Assembly: GCA_040772845.1 (NCBI GenBank)
Contig: JAXGXG010000002.1
Coordinates: forward strand, 744,001 to 808,000
Length of the DNA stretch: 64,000 nt
Origin: PWXP01 sp040772845
GTDB lineage: Bacteria; Planctomycetota; Planctomycetia; Pirellulales; Thermoguttaceae
Direction: 5' to 3'
The notes beneath the pieces were generated by a model. The model did not search any database and was not told where the DNA came from. It saw only the letters and a program-made list of their open reading frames with translations. The first letter of the stretch is position 1, and every line of letters begins with the position of its first letter. Both the position numbers and the translations under genes were made by a program. Shown here in pieces: positions 1 to 7,714 of the stretch.

Positions 1-107
1 GGCGCAGCGCGGTTTTCGCCCTATGATTGATCGTAGGATGTACGTTCAGGCGTGGGTCCGAGGTTGTCGATGTACGAGTGTCATGTTCAGGCAGGAGGAA
101 ATGAGCC
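1..107. other. Leader region before the first gene
   Basis: No gene can be assigned in this short edge segment. It ends in a strong AGGAGG ribosome-binding site at 93-98, nine bases before the GTG start at 108. An ATG at 101 is in another frame and is not the start of the following gene. Confidence 0.5.
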
Positions 108-1187
108 GTGTCTCGAGTTCGCCGCGAGTCCCGCTCACGAGGCCGATCGTCCGGAGTAGACGTCAGTCCCCGTTTCTTCTGGGAAGATTATTCTGACGAT
201 GAACTGCTCGGTTTGCGGATTTGCGATTTGGGGCTCAAATCGGTCGGTCCGGTGTTGGAACGCCGCATCGAGCGGCTGCATGGAGAGTTGGAGGCGCGCG
301 AGATTCCGTTCCGTCCGCACTGCTGGCTTTCCGACGAGTGGTTTTCGCAGGACGGAATACCGGGGATTGCGATCCCCTTCTACCTGGCGCATCCTCGGCT
401 TCAACGGCTGGAACGCAAGCAGATGCTGGAGGTCGAGGGGGGAACTCAAGAATGGTGCCTGCGGATCCTCCGCCATGAAGCCGGCCACGCCCTCGACACG
501 GCATACCGCCTTCACTTCCGGCGTCGCTGGCGCGAGATGTTCGGCCCATATTCGCAGACCTACCCGGACTATTACCAGCCGAAGCCGTACAGCAAGAGTT
601 ACGTCTTGCACCTCGATTCCTGGTATGCGCAGAGCCATCCGGCAGAGGACTTCGCCGAGACGTTTGCCGTTTGGATCCGTCCCCGTTCGCGATGGCGGAG
701 CCAATATCGCGGCTGGCCCGCTCTGAAGAAGCTCCGATACGTCGATGAGCTCATGGAAGAGATCAAGAATCGGCGGCCGCCGGTCCGCTCGCGACGGCGG
801 ATTGCCCCACTTCGCGAAATCCGGAAGACTCTGGCGGAACATTATACCGAGAAGAGGGCCCGGTATGGAATCGACTACCCCGATTTCTACGACCGTGACC
901 TGCGTAAACTGTTTGCCGATCCACGCCAGACGACCGATAATAACTATCGAAGCGCCGCGGGATTTCTGCGCCGCATTCGTCCCGAATTGCGAAGGGTTGT
1001 CTCCCTTTGGACCGGCGAATACCAATATACCATCGACCAGGTGCTCGGTGAAATGATTGAACGATGCCGGGATCTGGACTTGCAGTTGGACAAGCCGTTC
1101 GACCAGGCGAAACGCGACGCCCTGGTCATGCTGACCATGCAAACGATGAACTACCTGCATAGTGGCCGCCACCGGGTGGCCCTGTAA
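108..1187 (+). CDS. Putative zinc-binding metallopeptidase (Peptidase_Mx-like)
   Basis: A 359-residue protein with no signal peptide, so probably cytoplasmic. Near residue 124 it carries HEAGH, the HExxH gluzincin-like zinc motif. About 60 residues later HPAEDFAETFA supplies a likely third ligand (Glu or Asp). This layout fits the family annotated as putative zinc-binding metallopeptidase. The basic N-terminus (SRVRRESRSRGRSS) looks disordered. The start is GTG because AGGAGG lies nine bases upstream. An ATP-grasp ligase gene follows after 71 bases on the same strand, so the two probably form an operon in which one enzyme makes and the other cuts an amide bond. The substrate is unknown. The peptidase assignment is firm for the motif and only inferred for activity. 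Confidence 0.8.
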   Translation: MSRVRRESRSRGRSSGVDVSPRFFWEDYSDDELLGLRICDLGLKSVGPVLERRIERLHGELEAREIPFRPHCWLSDEWFSQDGIPGIAIPFYLAHPRLQRLERKQMLEVEGGTQEWCLRILRHEAGHALDTAYRLHFRRRWREMFGPYSQTYPDYYQPKPYSKSYVLHLDSWYAQSHPAEDFAETFAVWIRPRSRWRSQYRGWPALKKLRYVDELMEEIKNRRPPVRSRRRIAPLREIRKTLAEHYTEKRARYGIDYPDFYDRDLRKLFADPRQTTDNNYRSAAGFLRRIRPELRRVVSLWTGEYQYTIDQVLGEMIERCRDLDLQLDKPFDQAKRDALVMLTMQTMNYLHSGRHRVAL

Positions 1188-1258
1188 CCTAACATGCATC
1201 GGCGCGGCGCGCCGCAGACGGCCTGCCTCGCCCCGGAACGACGGGCTTTGTCACGTCC

Positions 1259-2284
1259 ATGAAGAAACGCCGCATTGCTGTCCTGATGCACGAGGACCTG
1301 ATCCCGCCAGAGACACTCGCCGGCTATACCGAGAAGGAGATCGCTCGGTGGAAATCGGAGTTTGACGTCGTTGCCACACTGCGCGAGATGGGACACGATG
1401 CCCAGCCGCTCGGCGTTCGCGACGATCTTTCGGCCATTCGCCGCATGATCCTCGATTTCAAACCCCATATCCACTTCAACCTGCTCGAAGAGTTTCATGG
1501 CGTCGCCGTCTACGATCAGTATGTTGTCGCGTATCTGGAACTCATGCGTCAATCGTACACCGGCTGTAATCCAAGGGGGCTGATGCTGGCGCACGACAAG
1601 GCCCTGTGCAAGCAGATCCTTCTGTACCACCGCATTCCAACCCCTCGATTCGCCGTTTTTCCCCGCCGGCAGGTGGTGAAGCGTCCGAAATACCTCAGGT
1701 TTCCCTTGCTGGTGAAATCCGCCGTGGAAGAGGCATCGACGGGCATTTCGCAGGCATCGATCGTCACCAATGACGAGAAGTTCCTGGATCGAGTGAACTT
1801 CATCCACGAACAGGTTCAATCCGACGCCATTGTCGAGCACTATATCGACGGCCGCGAGTTGTACGTTGGAATCATCGGGAACCGGCGGCTTCAGACGTTT
1901 CCCGTCTGGGAAATGCTGTTTACCAAGATGCCGGATCACGTGCAACGTATCGCGACGGCGCGAGTGAAGTTCAATCCCGATTATCAGAAGAAGTACGGCA
2001 TCCGCACCCAGGCCGCCAAGGACCTCCCGCCCGGTGCGGAAGAGCGAATCCTTCATCTTTGCAAGCGAGTCTATCGCGTGCTCTCGCTCAGCGGCTATGC
2101 GAGGCTCGATCTGCGAATGCGCAAGGATGGACGCGTTTACGTGCTCGAAGCCAATCCGAATCCCAATCTGGAGTATGGCGAAGATTTTGCCGAATCGGCC
2201 GAAGCCGCAGACGTCTCGTACGAGACTCTGTTGCACCGGATTCTCGGACTGGGCTTCTCGTACCGAGCGGCCTGGCGGGGATGA
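1259..2284 (+). CDS. ATP-grasp ligase, D-Ala-D-Ala ligase/RimK-like
   Basis: A 341-residue protein that would form an amide bond through an acyl-phosphate intermediate, using ATP. The N-terminal part (MKKRRIAVLMHEDLIPP) resembles the pre-ATP-grasp fold. The middle has FPLLVKSAVEEASTGIS, the ATP-binding lysine and glycine-rich loop. The C-terminal part has LDLRMRKDGRVYVLEANPNP, where the Glu and Asn are the usual Mg-ATP ligands of the superfamily. It is too divergent from Ddl for that name. It lies 71 bases after the metallopeptidase on the same strand and is convergent with the next gene. A peptide or amino-acid ligase acting with that peptidase is inferred. The start is ATG at 1259; no strong Shine-Dalgarno is seen. 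Confidence 0.82.
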   Translation: MKKRRIAVLMHEDLIPPETLAGYTEKEIARWKSEFDVVATLREMGHDAQPLGVRDDLSAIRRMILDFKPHIHFNLLEEFHGVAVYDQYVVAYLELMRQSYTGCNPRGLMLAHDKALCKQILLYHRIPTPRFAVFPRRQVVKRPKYLRFPLLVKSAVEEASTGISQASIVTNDEKFLDRVNFIHEQVQSDAIVEHYIDGRELYVGIIGNRRLQTFPVWEMLFTKMPDHVQRIATARVKFNPDYQKKYGIRTQAAKDLPPGAEERILHLCKRVYRVLSLSGYARLDLRMRKDGRVYVLEANPNPNLEYGEDFAESAEAADVSYETLLHRILGLGFSYRAAWRG

Positions 2285-2329
2285 GTCCCGAACGTCCACC
2301 CATCGCGGTTGCCGTCTGCGTGCCGTGCC

Positions 2330-3436
2330 TTACTCGCTGTGCGGAGAGAAAAGCGCCTTGGCGAATCGGCACTTCGGGCAAGACCAGTCTTCGGGAAGAT
2401 CGGCAAAGGGCGTCCCGGGAGGAATACCGCCATCCGGGTCTCCCTTGGCCGGATCGTATACCCAGCCGCAGAAGGTACAGACGTACTTCTGGTTCCTGCC
2501 TGCGTCTTCGCCATCGGCCGCATTCTCCGCGGTCAGTGCATCGCGGCAGAACTGCACGCATCGCTTCACCTCTCGGATAGCGTCGGAGCCGTGGGGGATG
2601 GGATAATCCAGGCGAATATTGGCCGGAAATGTCATCCTGTGCTTCTTCATCGAGCGAAGCACTGCGACAAGATCTGCGTCTCCTTCGCCGAAAGGTACAT
2701 TCGAGCCGTTCTTGGTGCAATCCTTCAGTTGCACACTGAAGATCCGATTGCGATGCTTCTCAATCTGGGGGAACGCAGGTTCGCCGGTATTCGCAACGTA
2801 CTGACCGATATCAAGGCTGATGCCAAGGTATTCTCCGTGTGTGAGAACGGAGCCATCGTACGTTGTGGGCGTAATCCGGCGAGGATTGCAGAAACCGACC
2901 ACCATTTCGTGCTTGTCGGCGATTGGACCGAGACGTATCGCCGCTGCTTCGGCCAGGTCTCGCGTAATGCCCACCGCGCCAAGTGCCTTCGCCGCCTGGA
3001 AATAGAACTCGATCTGCGCATCGGTCATGCCTGAATTGCCGATATCGCCGAACCGGACGGCATGGATCGTCACCCCGGCATCGTTGTACATCTTGCGTAG
3101 TGTTTTGAAACCGTCCCGCAAGGCCTCGCAATGCCCCGCCCTGGACGCTCCACCACGGCCATTCGTCGCGGCCCGGGCAAACCGTTCTGCAGCATGGCCC
3201 CCCAACTCGACGCTGCTAATGCCGCATTGCGTTACGTACCGAAGCAGGTCCTCGGCCCTGTTGGGCAGCAGGCGGAAACTGCACGTGGTCGCGCCGATGG
3301 AAACACCGCCGAACGTGGAGTCCGGCCGCGAAGGCGCTGCCGCCGACACGCGGCCCGGTGCGATCGAAGCCGCTGCCAGACCTGCCGCGCCACCGAGAAA
3401 GGTCCTTCTGGATACCATGGCCTTGGCGTCTTGCAT
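2330..3436 (-). CDS. Tat-exported sugar isomerase/epimerase-like TIM barrel fused to C-terminal rubredoxin
   Basis: A 368-residue protein in three parts. Residues 1-33 are a Tat signal (VSRRTFLGGAAGLAAAS). Residues about 45-300 are an AP-endonuclease-2/xylose-isomerase-like barrel (GATTCSFRLLP, SSVELGGHA, SLDIGQYV, VQLKDC, the family's usual strand ends). Residues about 318-366 are a complete rubredoxin with Cys320, Cys323, Cys353 and Cys356 in CTFCG and CPKC, plus the aromatic core WVYDP and the DLPEDWSCP turn. The fusion would place a one-electron iron centre beside a sugar-binding barrel in the periplasm. The barrel alone would not be expected to need one, so the function is open. The preceding gene on this strand, a DUF1080 protein, ends 57 bases upstream; co-transcription is likely. 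Confidence 0.85.
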   Translation of the reverse strand: MQDAKAMVSRRTFLGGAAGLAAASIAPGRVSAAAPSRPDSTFGGVSIGATTCSFRLLPNRAEDLLRYVTQCGISSVELGGHAAERFARAATNGRGGASRAGHCEALRDGFKTLRKMYNDAGVTIHAVRFGDIGNSGMTDAQIEFYFQAAKALGAVGITRDLAEAAAIRLGPIADKHEMVVGFCNPRRITPTTYDGSVLTHGEYLGISLDIGQYVANTGEPAFPQIEKHRNRIFSVQLKDCTKNGSNVPFGEGDADLVAVLRSMKKHRMTFPANIRLDYPIPHGSDAIREVKRCVQFCRDALTAENAADGEDAGRNQKYVCTFCGWVYDPAKGDPDGGIPPGTPFADLPEDWSCPKCRFAKALFSPHSE

Positions 3437-3492
3437 CGTCTTCTTTGCAACTTAGGGATCCATGGCTTTCCGATTCTGGCGGCCGGGTGCCC

Positions 3493-4509
3493 TTATTCTT
3501 CTTCCGGCGCGTCGGCTGCAATCTCTTCGGCCGTTAAGGGGCGCACCCGAATGCTCCGGACGGCCCCGGCCGTCTGCCATGTCGAGACGCCTAGGGGACG
3601 GCTAAGATCGACTTCCATCCGCAGGTCGAACTTGTGCCCCTTCCGCGGCTGCTCGATCATCTTCTCGCCATCGATCCACACGGTGATCTGGTGATCCGAA
3701 ACGCGAATCCGGATCGGGTACCACGTGTTGTCCTTGAATTCCATGAACTTCGTGGTGAAATTGTCGCCTGCATCGTAGTAATCGACGTTCGACAGGCCCA
3801 CAACCGTTCCACCCCAACCGCCGACAACCAGGGAGCAGTACTCCTCGCCAACCGGGAACGTTGTGGTGCAGAAGAAGTCGGATCCGGCAAGCCGCTGGCC
3901 TTCCAACTGCAGCTCGTAATTATTTCGCGGCGGATCGCCGGCATAGGTAATACCCGTCATATCCGCGCCCGTCTCCAGGACGATCATCCCATCGCGTACT
4001 TCGACTTCGCCCTCGCCGCCAAACTGCGTGATCTTCCAACCGGCAAGCGACTTCCCGTCGAAAAGCACCTTCCAGGGGTCGGCTTCCGCTTGCGTTGCAG
4101 CCGATGCAGGCTTCGCTGTTGAGCATTGGCGCCGGACCACGTAGCGATGAGAGCAACGTCGCAATCGCGGCCGGAAACATCGCGGGCGACAGCGACGCAC
4201 GCTCGTGCGGCAGCGATGCACGCGCGGTTGGCCGCATGGTGCGCAACAGGGCGCCGCCTCGGCTTGCTCGGCAACCGGCCCACAAGCCGATGGCATGGCC
4301 GCCTCTGCCGGTGCAGGTTTTGCGACGGGCGGCGGCGCATCGCTGGGGCTGGGCGTCGGGACTGCCGCATCGGCGGCAGGCGCCTCGGCTTGCTGGGCGG
4401 CCCATAAAGAGTCTCCCCCCACGAGGGTTATCAGCAGGCCGGACGACACAAAGGCGCCGCAAACCGAAACGAGGAGAACGAGTTGTGTTCGAGCATTCCG
4501 GCGGTACAT
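3493..4509 (-). CDS. Secreted DUF1080 (3-keto-disaccharide hydrolase-like, ConA fold) protein
   Basis: A 338-residue exported protein. The start is ATG at 4509, just after GGAGG, rather than an in-frame ATG 36 bases upstream. The first 38 residues contain a signal peptide (LVLLVSVCGAFVSSGLL). Residues about 50-130 are Pro/Ala rich with many Cys-Arg pairs (CRTSVRRCRPRCFRPRLRRC), an odd basic cysteine-rich linker. From about residue 143 comes the DUF1080 signature LFDGKSLAGWK, then the beta-sandwich with DNTWYPIRIRV and VWIDGEKM. Family members bind or cleave sugars, and 3-keto-glycoside hydrolysis is known for some. It precedes the isomerase-rubredoxin gene in the same direction, so joint action on an oxidised sugar is a reasonable inference. 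Confidence 0.85.
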   Translation of the reverse strand: MYRRNARTQLVLLVSVCGAFVSSGLLITLVGGDSLWAAQQAEAPAADAAVPTPSPSDAPPPVAKPAPAEAAMPSACGPVAEQAEAAPCCAPCGQPRVHRCRTSVRRCRPRCFRPRLRRCSHRYVVRRQCSTAKPASAATQAEADPWKVLFDGKSLAGWKITQFGGEGEVEVRDGMIVLETGADMTGITYAGDPPRNNYELQLEGQRLAGSDFFCTTTFPVGEEYCSLVVGGWGGTVVGLSNVDYYDAGDNFTTKFMEFKDNTWYPIRIRVSDHQITVWIDGEKMIEQPRKGHKFDLRMEVDLSRPLGVSTWQTAGAVRSIRVRPLTAEEIAADAPEEE

Positions 4510-4647
4510 GGTGATTCCTCCTTCGGGTTTCTCCTGCTTTGCCACAGGCGGGTATACTGTTCACTGTCACGGCAATAATTGCCTATCTCACCTATTGTGC
4601 GTCACAGCGAACAAGAAGTCCAGCGGGAGGGAATCTGGGGTAGACGC

Positions 4648-5661
4648 TTACTGATCTCCACCCATAACCATCCGTCCCAGTCCGCCCAGCACGGAACCCT
4701 CGCCCTTGCTGCCGCCTTGTGACGGAGCGGCCGCAAGGACGCGTCCGGCAAGTCGGGAGAACGGAAGCGACTGCATCCAGACATGGCCCGGCCCGGTCAG
4801 CGTCGCAAAGAACAGCCCTTCGCCGCCGAACAGTGTGTTCTTGATGCCGCCTACGAACTCGATGTCGTAGTTGACACTCGGCATCAAGGCCACCAGGCAA
4901 CCGGTATCGAGTCGGATCACCTCGCCTGCCTGCAATTCTCGCCGTGCAAGCGTTCCCCCGGCATGGACCAGTGTTATTCCATCGCCAGTCAACCGCTGCA
5001 TAATGAAACCTTCGCCGCCGAACAGTCCGACGCCAATTCTCTTCTGGAAGGCAATGCCGATTTGCACCCCTTTGGCCGCGCACAGAAACGCGTCTTTCTG
5101 GCAGATGAGTTCGCCACCGAGTTCGTCCAGGTGCATCGGAACGATCTTGCCGGGATAGGGCGAGGCGAACGCGATTTTCTCGCGGCCGGCGCCGGCGTTG
5201 GAAAACGTGGTGAGGAACAGCGACTCCCCGGTCAGCGCGCGTTTCCCGGCCGATACGACTTTGCCCAGGAATCCTTGCTCTTGGCTGGACGGTTCGCCGA
5301 AGACGGTTTCCATCTTGATGCCGGAGGTCATGTACATCATGCTCCCGGCCTCGGCAATCACGGTCTCGCCGGGATCGAGTGTGACTTCGGCATACTGCAT
5401 CTCCTCGCCGAACAGTTCGTAGTCGATCTCATCGGCCTGGCGTCCGGAGGGAAGTGGGGGCGGCCCCCCGCCGGCTGCAGGCTCCACCGAGCCGACAATG
5501 GCGGCTACATGCCGGGCTTCGATCCACTCTGGGGCGCCCGGACCATAGACCAGCGTGTCCAGTCCCGCAACCGTGTCGAGCCGTCGAATGAGTTGGTCAA
5601 GCGTCATCGGCCCAACCGACTTCGATCCCTGTGCCAAATACCAGCCATTGGACTCGCCCAT
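4648..5661 (-). CDS. GYF_2 domain plus AIM24/TIGR00266 family protein
   Basis: A 337-residue protein, probably cytoplasmic or membrane-peripheral. Residues 1-60 form a GYF_2-type module (GWYLAQGSKSVGPMTLDQL, then APEWIEA). A proline-rich linker (GGPPPLPSGR) follows. Residues about 80-310 are the AIM24 beta-barrel repeat, shown by EMQYAEVTLDPGETVIAEAG, MMYMTSGI, GLFGGEGFIMQRLTG and TLFGGEGLFFATLTGPG. The glycine-rich tail resembles that of TIGR00266 proteins. The biochemical role of the family is unknown. The start is ATG at 5661 with GGAG six bases upstream; the frame stays open to 5787 but that stretch has no other supported start. It is followed on the same strand by the DUF1080 gene after 138 bases. 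Confidence 0.85.
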   Translation of the reverse strand: MGESNGWYLAQGSKSVGPMTLDQLIRRLDTVAGLDTLVYGPGAPEWIEARHVAAIVGSVEPAAGGGPPPLPSGRQADEIDYELFGEEMQYAEVTLDPGETVIAEAGSMMYMTSGIKMETVFGEPSSQEQGFLGKVVSAGKRALTGESLFLTTFSNAGAGREKIAFASPYPGKIVPMHLDELGGELICQKDAFLCAAKGVQIGIAFQKRIGVGLFGGEGFIMQRLTGDGITLVHAGGTLARRELQAGEVIRLDTGCLVALMPSVNYDIEFVGGIKNTLFGGEGLFFATLTGPGHVWMQSLPFSRLAGRVLAAAPSQGGSKGEGSVLGGLGRMVMGGDQ

Positions 5662-5892
5662 GAGTTCTCCTTGATGAATTGTGGTTTCTCTGGTTCGCGA
5701 CAACAACCGCGCTGCCAGGGGGAGATTGAAGGAATCTCTGAATCCGGCAAGAGAAAACGGGCATCGCTTGTGGCGACGCCAAAGCAAACGTTACCGGTAT
5801 TTGTACCCCAACCAGCGCATTGCTACAATGGGGTTCCAGGCAAGGGTGCCCGCGCTACCGGAAACCATGCCGAGGACTGTGGGGATTGCACA

Positions 5893-5994
5893 ATGTCGGA
5901 CTTTTCCAAGCTGCGCATGCTCGGCGCCTGTTTCGCCGCTTGGGGCGTTGTGGCTTCCTGTTCGGATCATACGCTGGAGGTCCTGCAACCCTGA
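5893..5994 (+). CDS. Possible very small lipoprotein-like ORF
   Basis: A 33-residue reading frame in the otherwise empty 400-base gap between divergent genes. It starts at ATG 5893 after a GGGGAT-like site. It has a hydrophobic segment ending in VVAS-C, which fits a lipobox (residues FAAWGVVASCSDH). It could be a tiny lipoprotein, a leader peptide or the eroded start of a lost lipoprotein gene. It is short enough to be chance. The rest of the gap (5662-5892 and 5995-6061) shows no recognisable feature. Confidence 0.25.
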   Translation: MSDFSKLRMLGACFAAWGVVASCSDHTLEVLQP

Positions 5995-6061
5995 AAGGCA
6001 TGGCGCAACAGATGATTCCAGCACGGAGGAACCGGTGTCGCGTTCGGATGTCTCTTACTGA

Positions 6062-6505
6062 ATGAGAGTGGAGGTTCATTTGCGGAATGTGTTTCGTTAC
6101 CCCCACACGGTCCTTCCGAGTGAAACGGACGTGTTGGGGCATGCCAACAACGTGGTTTACGTGGAATGGATGCAGCAGGCGGCGTTGGCCCATTCAGCCG
6201 CCCTCGGCTGGCCATGGCAACGCTACAAGGATTGCGGATGCGGTTGGGTGGCGCGCCAGCATCGAATCGACTATCGGCAGCCCGCCATGCCGGGCGACGA
6301 GATCGTGGTCGAAACATGGGTGGCCACCATGCAAAGGGTCACATCGGTGCGGCAGTATCGGATTGTCCGGCCGGCCGACGGCAAGCTCCTCGCCCATGCC
6401 GAAACGAAGTGGGCCTTCATCAATTTCATCACAGGCCAGCCGGTGCGCATTCCCCCCGATATATCCCAGGCGTTCCCCGTCGCAAGCCAACAGGTTCCCG
6501 AATAA
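6062..6505 (+). CDS. Acyl-CoA thioesterase (4HBT hotdog fold, YbgC-like)
   Basis: A protein of about 141-147 residues with the single hotdog domain of the 4-hydroxybenzoyl-CoA thioesterase superfamily. LPSETDVLGHANNVVYVEWMQ is the family's active-site region; the Asp after SET and the GHxNN motif match. RIDYRQPAMPGDEIVVETWV is the central hotdog strand pair. It should hydrolyse a cytoplasmic acyl-CoA; chain length is unknown. The start is uncertain: ATG at 6062 has no Shine-Dalgarno, while an in-frame TTG at 6080 follows GTGGAGG with five bases between and gives an N-terminus (LRNVFRYPHTV) more like relatives. A single gene with no operon partner. Confidence 0.85.
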   Translation: MRVEVHLRNVFRYPHTVLPSETDVLGHANNVVYVEWMQQAALAHSAALGWPWQRYKDCGCGWVARQHRIDYRQPAMPGDEIVVETWVATMQRVTSVRQYRIVRPADGKLLAHAETKWAFINFITGQPVRIPPDISQAFPVASQQVPE

Positions 6506-6698
6506 CACCACGCAGCCCGGACGTTGTCTGTTGTTTGGGCAGTATAAGGGGGATGGAATTCGGTTCCCTCAGTGGGGGGGCAGTGTTCCGCTTGCAAGTC
6601 TCGCGGGACTATGGTACCCTCGAAGGTGCTGGTTGAGTAGCCCAGCAGATTGACGGTCACGGTAAACCTTTTCCGCCCTTGGTTTCAGGAGAGTCGCA

Positions 6699-7511
6699 AT
6701 GTTTGGGCCCCGTACGTGGTTCGGGACGGTTGTGGTATTGTCGATGGCGATGGCGGTGACGCTCCCCGCTCGGGCCGATCTCATGGCGTCCTACGGTCAC
6801 GAGAACGCCGCTGATCGTTTGCAGGACGATACAGGGAATGGCAATACGCTGACAAACGTCAATGCCGTCGGGTTTGTCGCTGCTCCGATCGATTCCGACT
6901 TCTTCTATTTCGAGGTGGGTGATACGGTCGCTCAGTTTTCCGGTTCGGAGTATCTTCAGGTACCGGATGGCGTCTATGCCGACGGCAGCTTCACGTTTAC
7001 TGGTCTGGTCAATACGGCACAGAGCGGCGCTTTTCAGACGATTCTCAGTTCAAGCCGTTTTCGACTCCAACGAGCCGCTTATTCCAGTTGGAATGACGGC
7101 GAGCCCGTGCTTAATATGAGCGTAGTCACGGGCGGGGATAACAATGACTGGGTTGCGTGCGATTTCGAGGTAGGCGAATGGTATTTTGTCGCGCTGCGTT
7201 ACGATCAATCGACGAACGAACTGAAGTCATTCATCCAAGGCGCTTCAGGCGTCTGGTCGCCGACAACCAACGATGTGACAGCACCAACCGGTTTCAACGA
7301 CCTGACCAATATCACGTTGGGCCGCAACGTTTCAAGTGTCGGCGGGCCGGATAACTGGAACGGCATGATCGACAGCGCTCGCTTCTATAGCACGGCGTTG
7401 AGCAACGCCGAATTGAAGAGTGTCTTCTTCGAGTTCTCCGTACCTGAGCCGTCGAGTATCGGCCTGTTGGCCGTGTGCCTGTGCAGCCTGCTGTTGCGGC
7501 GACGACGATAG
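6699..7511 (+). CDS. PEP-CTERM sorted LamG-type secreted protein
   Basis: A 270-residue exported protein. Residues 1-26 are a Sec signal peptide (VVVLSMAMAVTLPARA). The bulk is a LamG/concanavalin-A-like beta sandwich (LMASYGHENAADRLQDDTGN, GSEYLQVPDGVYADGSFT, WNGMIDSARFY, ALSNAELKSVF). The C-terminus is a textbook PEP-CTERM tag: VPEPSS, a hydrophobic stretch (IGLLAVCLCSLLL) and RRRR. Such tags direct exosortase-dependent handling at the cell surface; no exosortase lies in this window. The stop codon TAG is immediately followed by a 180-bp inverted-repeat element that starts on the next base. Confidence 0.9.
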   Translation: MFGPRTWFGTVVVLSMAMAVTLPARADLMASYGHENAADRLQDDTGNGNTLTNVNAVGFVAAPIDSDFFYFEVGDTVAQFSGSEYLQVPDGVYADGSFTFTGLVNTAQSGAFQTILSSSRFRLQRAAYSSWNDGEPVLNMSVVTGGDNNDWVACDFEVGEWYFVALRYDQSTNELKSFIQGASGVWSPTTNDVTAPTGFNDLTNITLGRNVSSVGGPDNWNGMIDSARFYSTALSNAELKSVFFEFSVPEPSSIGLLAVCLCSLLLRRRR

Positions 7512-7691
7512 CCCGGATTATTCATCTACGTGGGGTGGGGCAAGGTCGCGTAGATCGTTGGTGGGTCCGCACAAGCCGCAACCGAGCTGATTTACAGCCC
7601 GCCCCCTGGAAGAAGGCGGGCATCAGCGACCGATGACCCAGCAGAAGAAGCGGCTTGTTTGACCCACCCTACCTATCGTGAATAATCCGGG
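7512..7691. mobile_element. 180-bp MITE-like element, copy 1
   Basis: A non-coding element bounded by perfect 13-bp terminal inverted repeats, CCCGGATTATTCA at 7512-7524 and its complement at 7679-7691. A second 180-bp copy lies at 59196-59375 and differs at about 10 positions by eye; a degenerate inverted copy lies near 61740-61895. It begins directly after the TAG stop of the PEP-CTERM gene and is followed by TTAG. A YTAR-like flank is what IS5-group elements duplicate, so a mobilising IS5-like transposase elsewhere is inferred. It has no open frame of its own. Confidence 0.8.
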
Positions 7692-7714
7692 TTAGTTGCC
7701 AGGCCCCAATGTGT

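Noticed and set aside
135..1199. Long open frame on the minus strand opposite the metallopeptidase gene
   Set aside because: It lies wholly opposite a gene with a clear zinc motif and good ribosome-binding site; its composition has no domain, so it is a GC-rich shadow.
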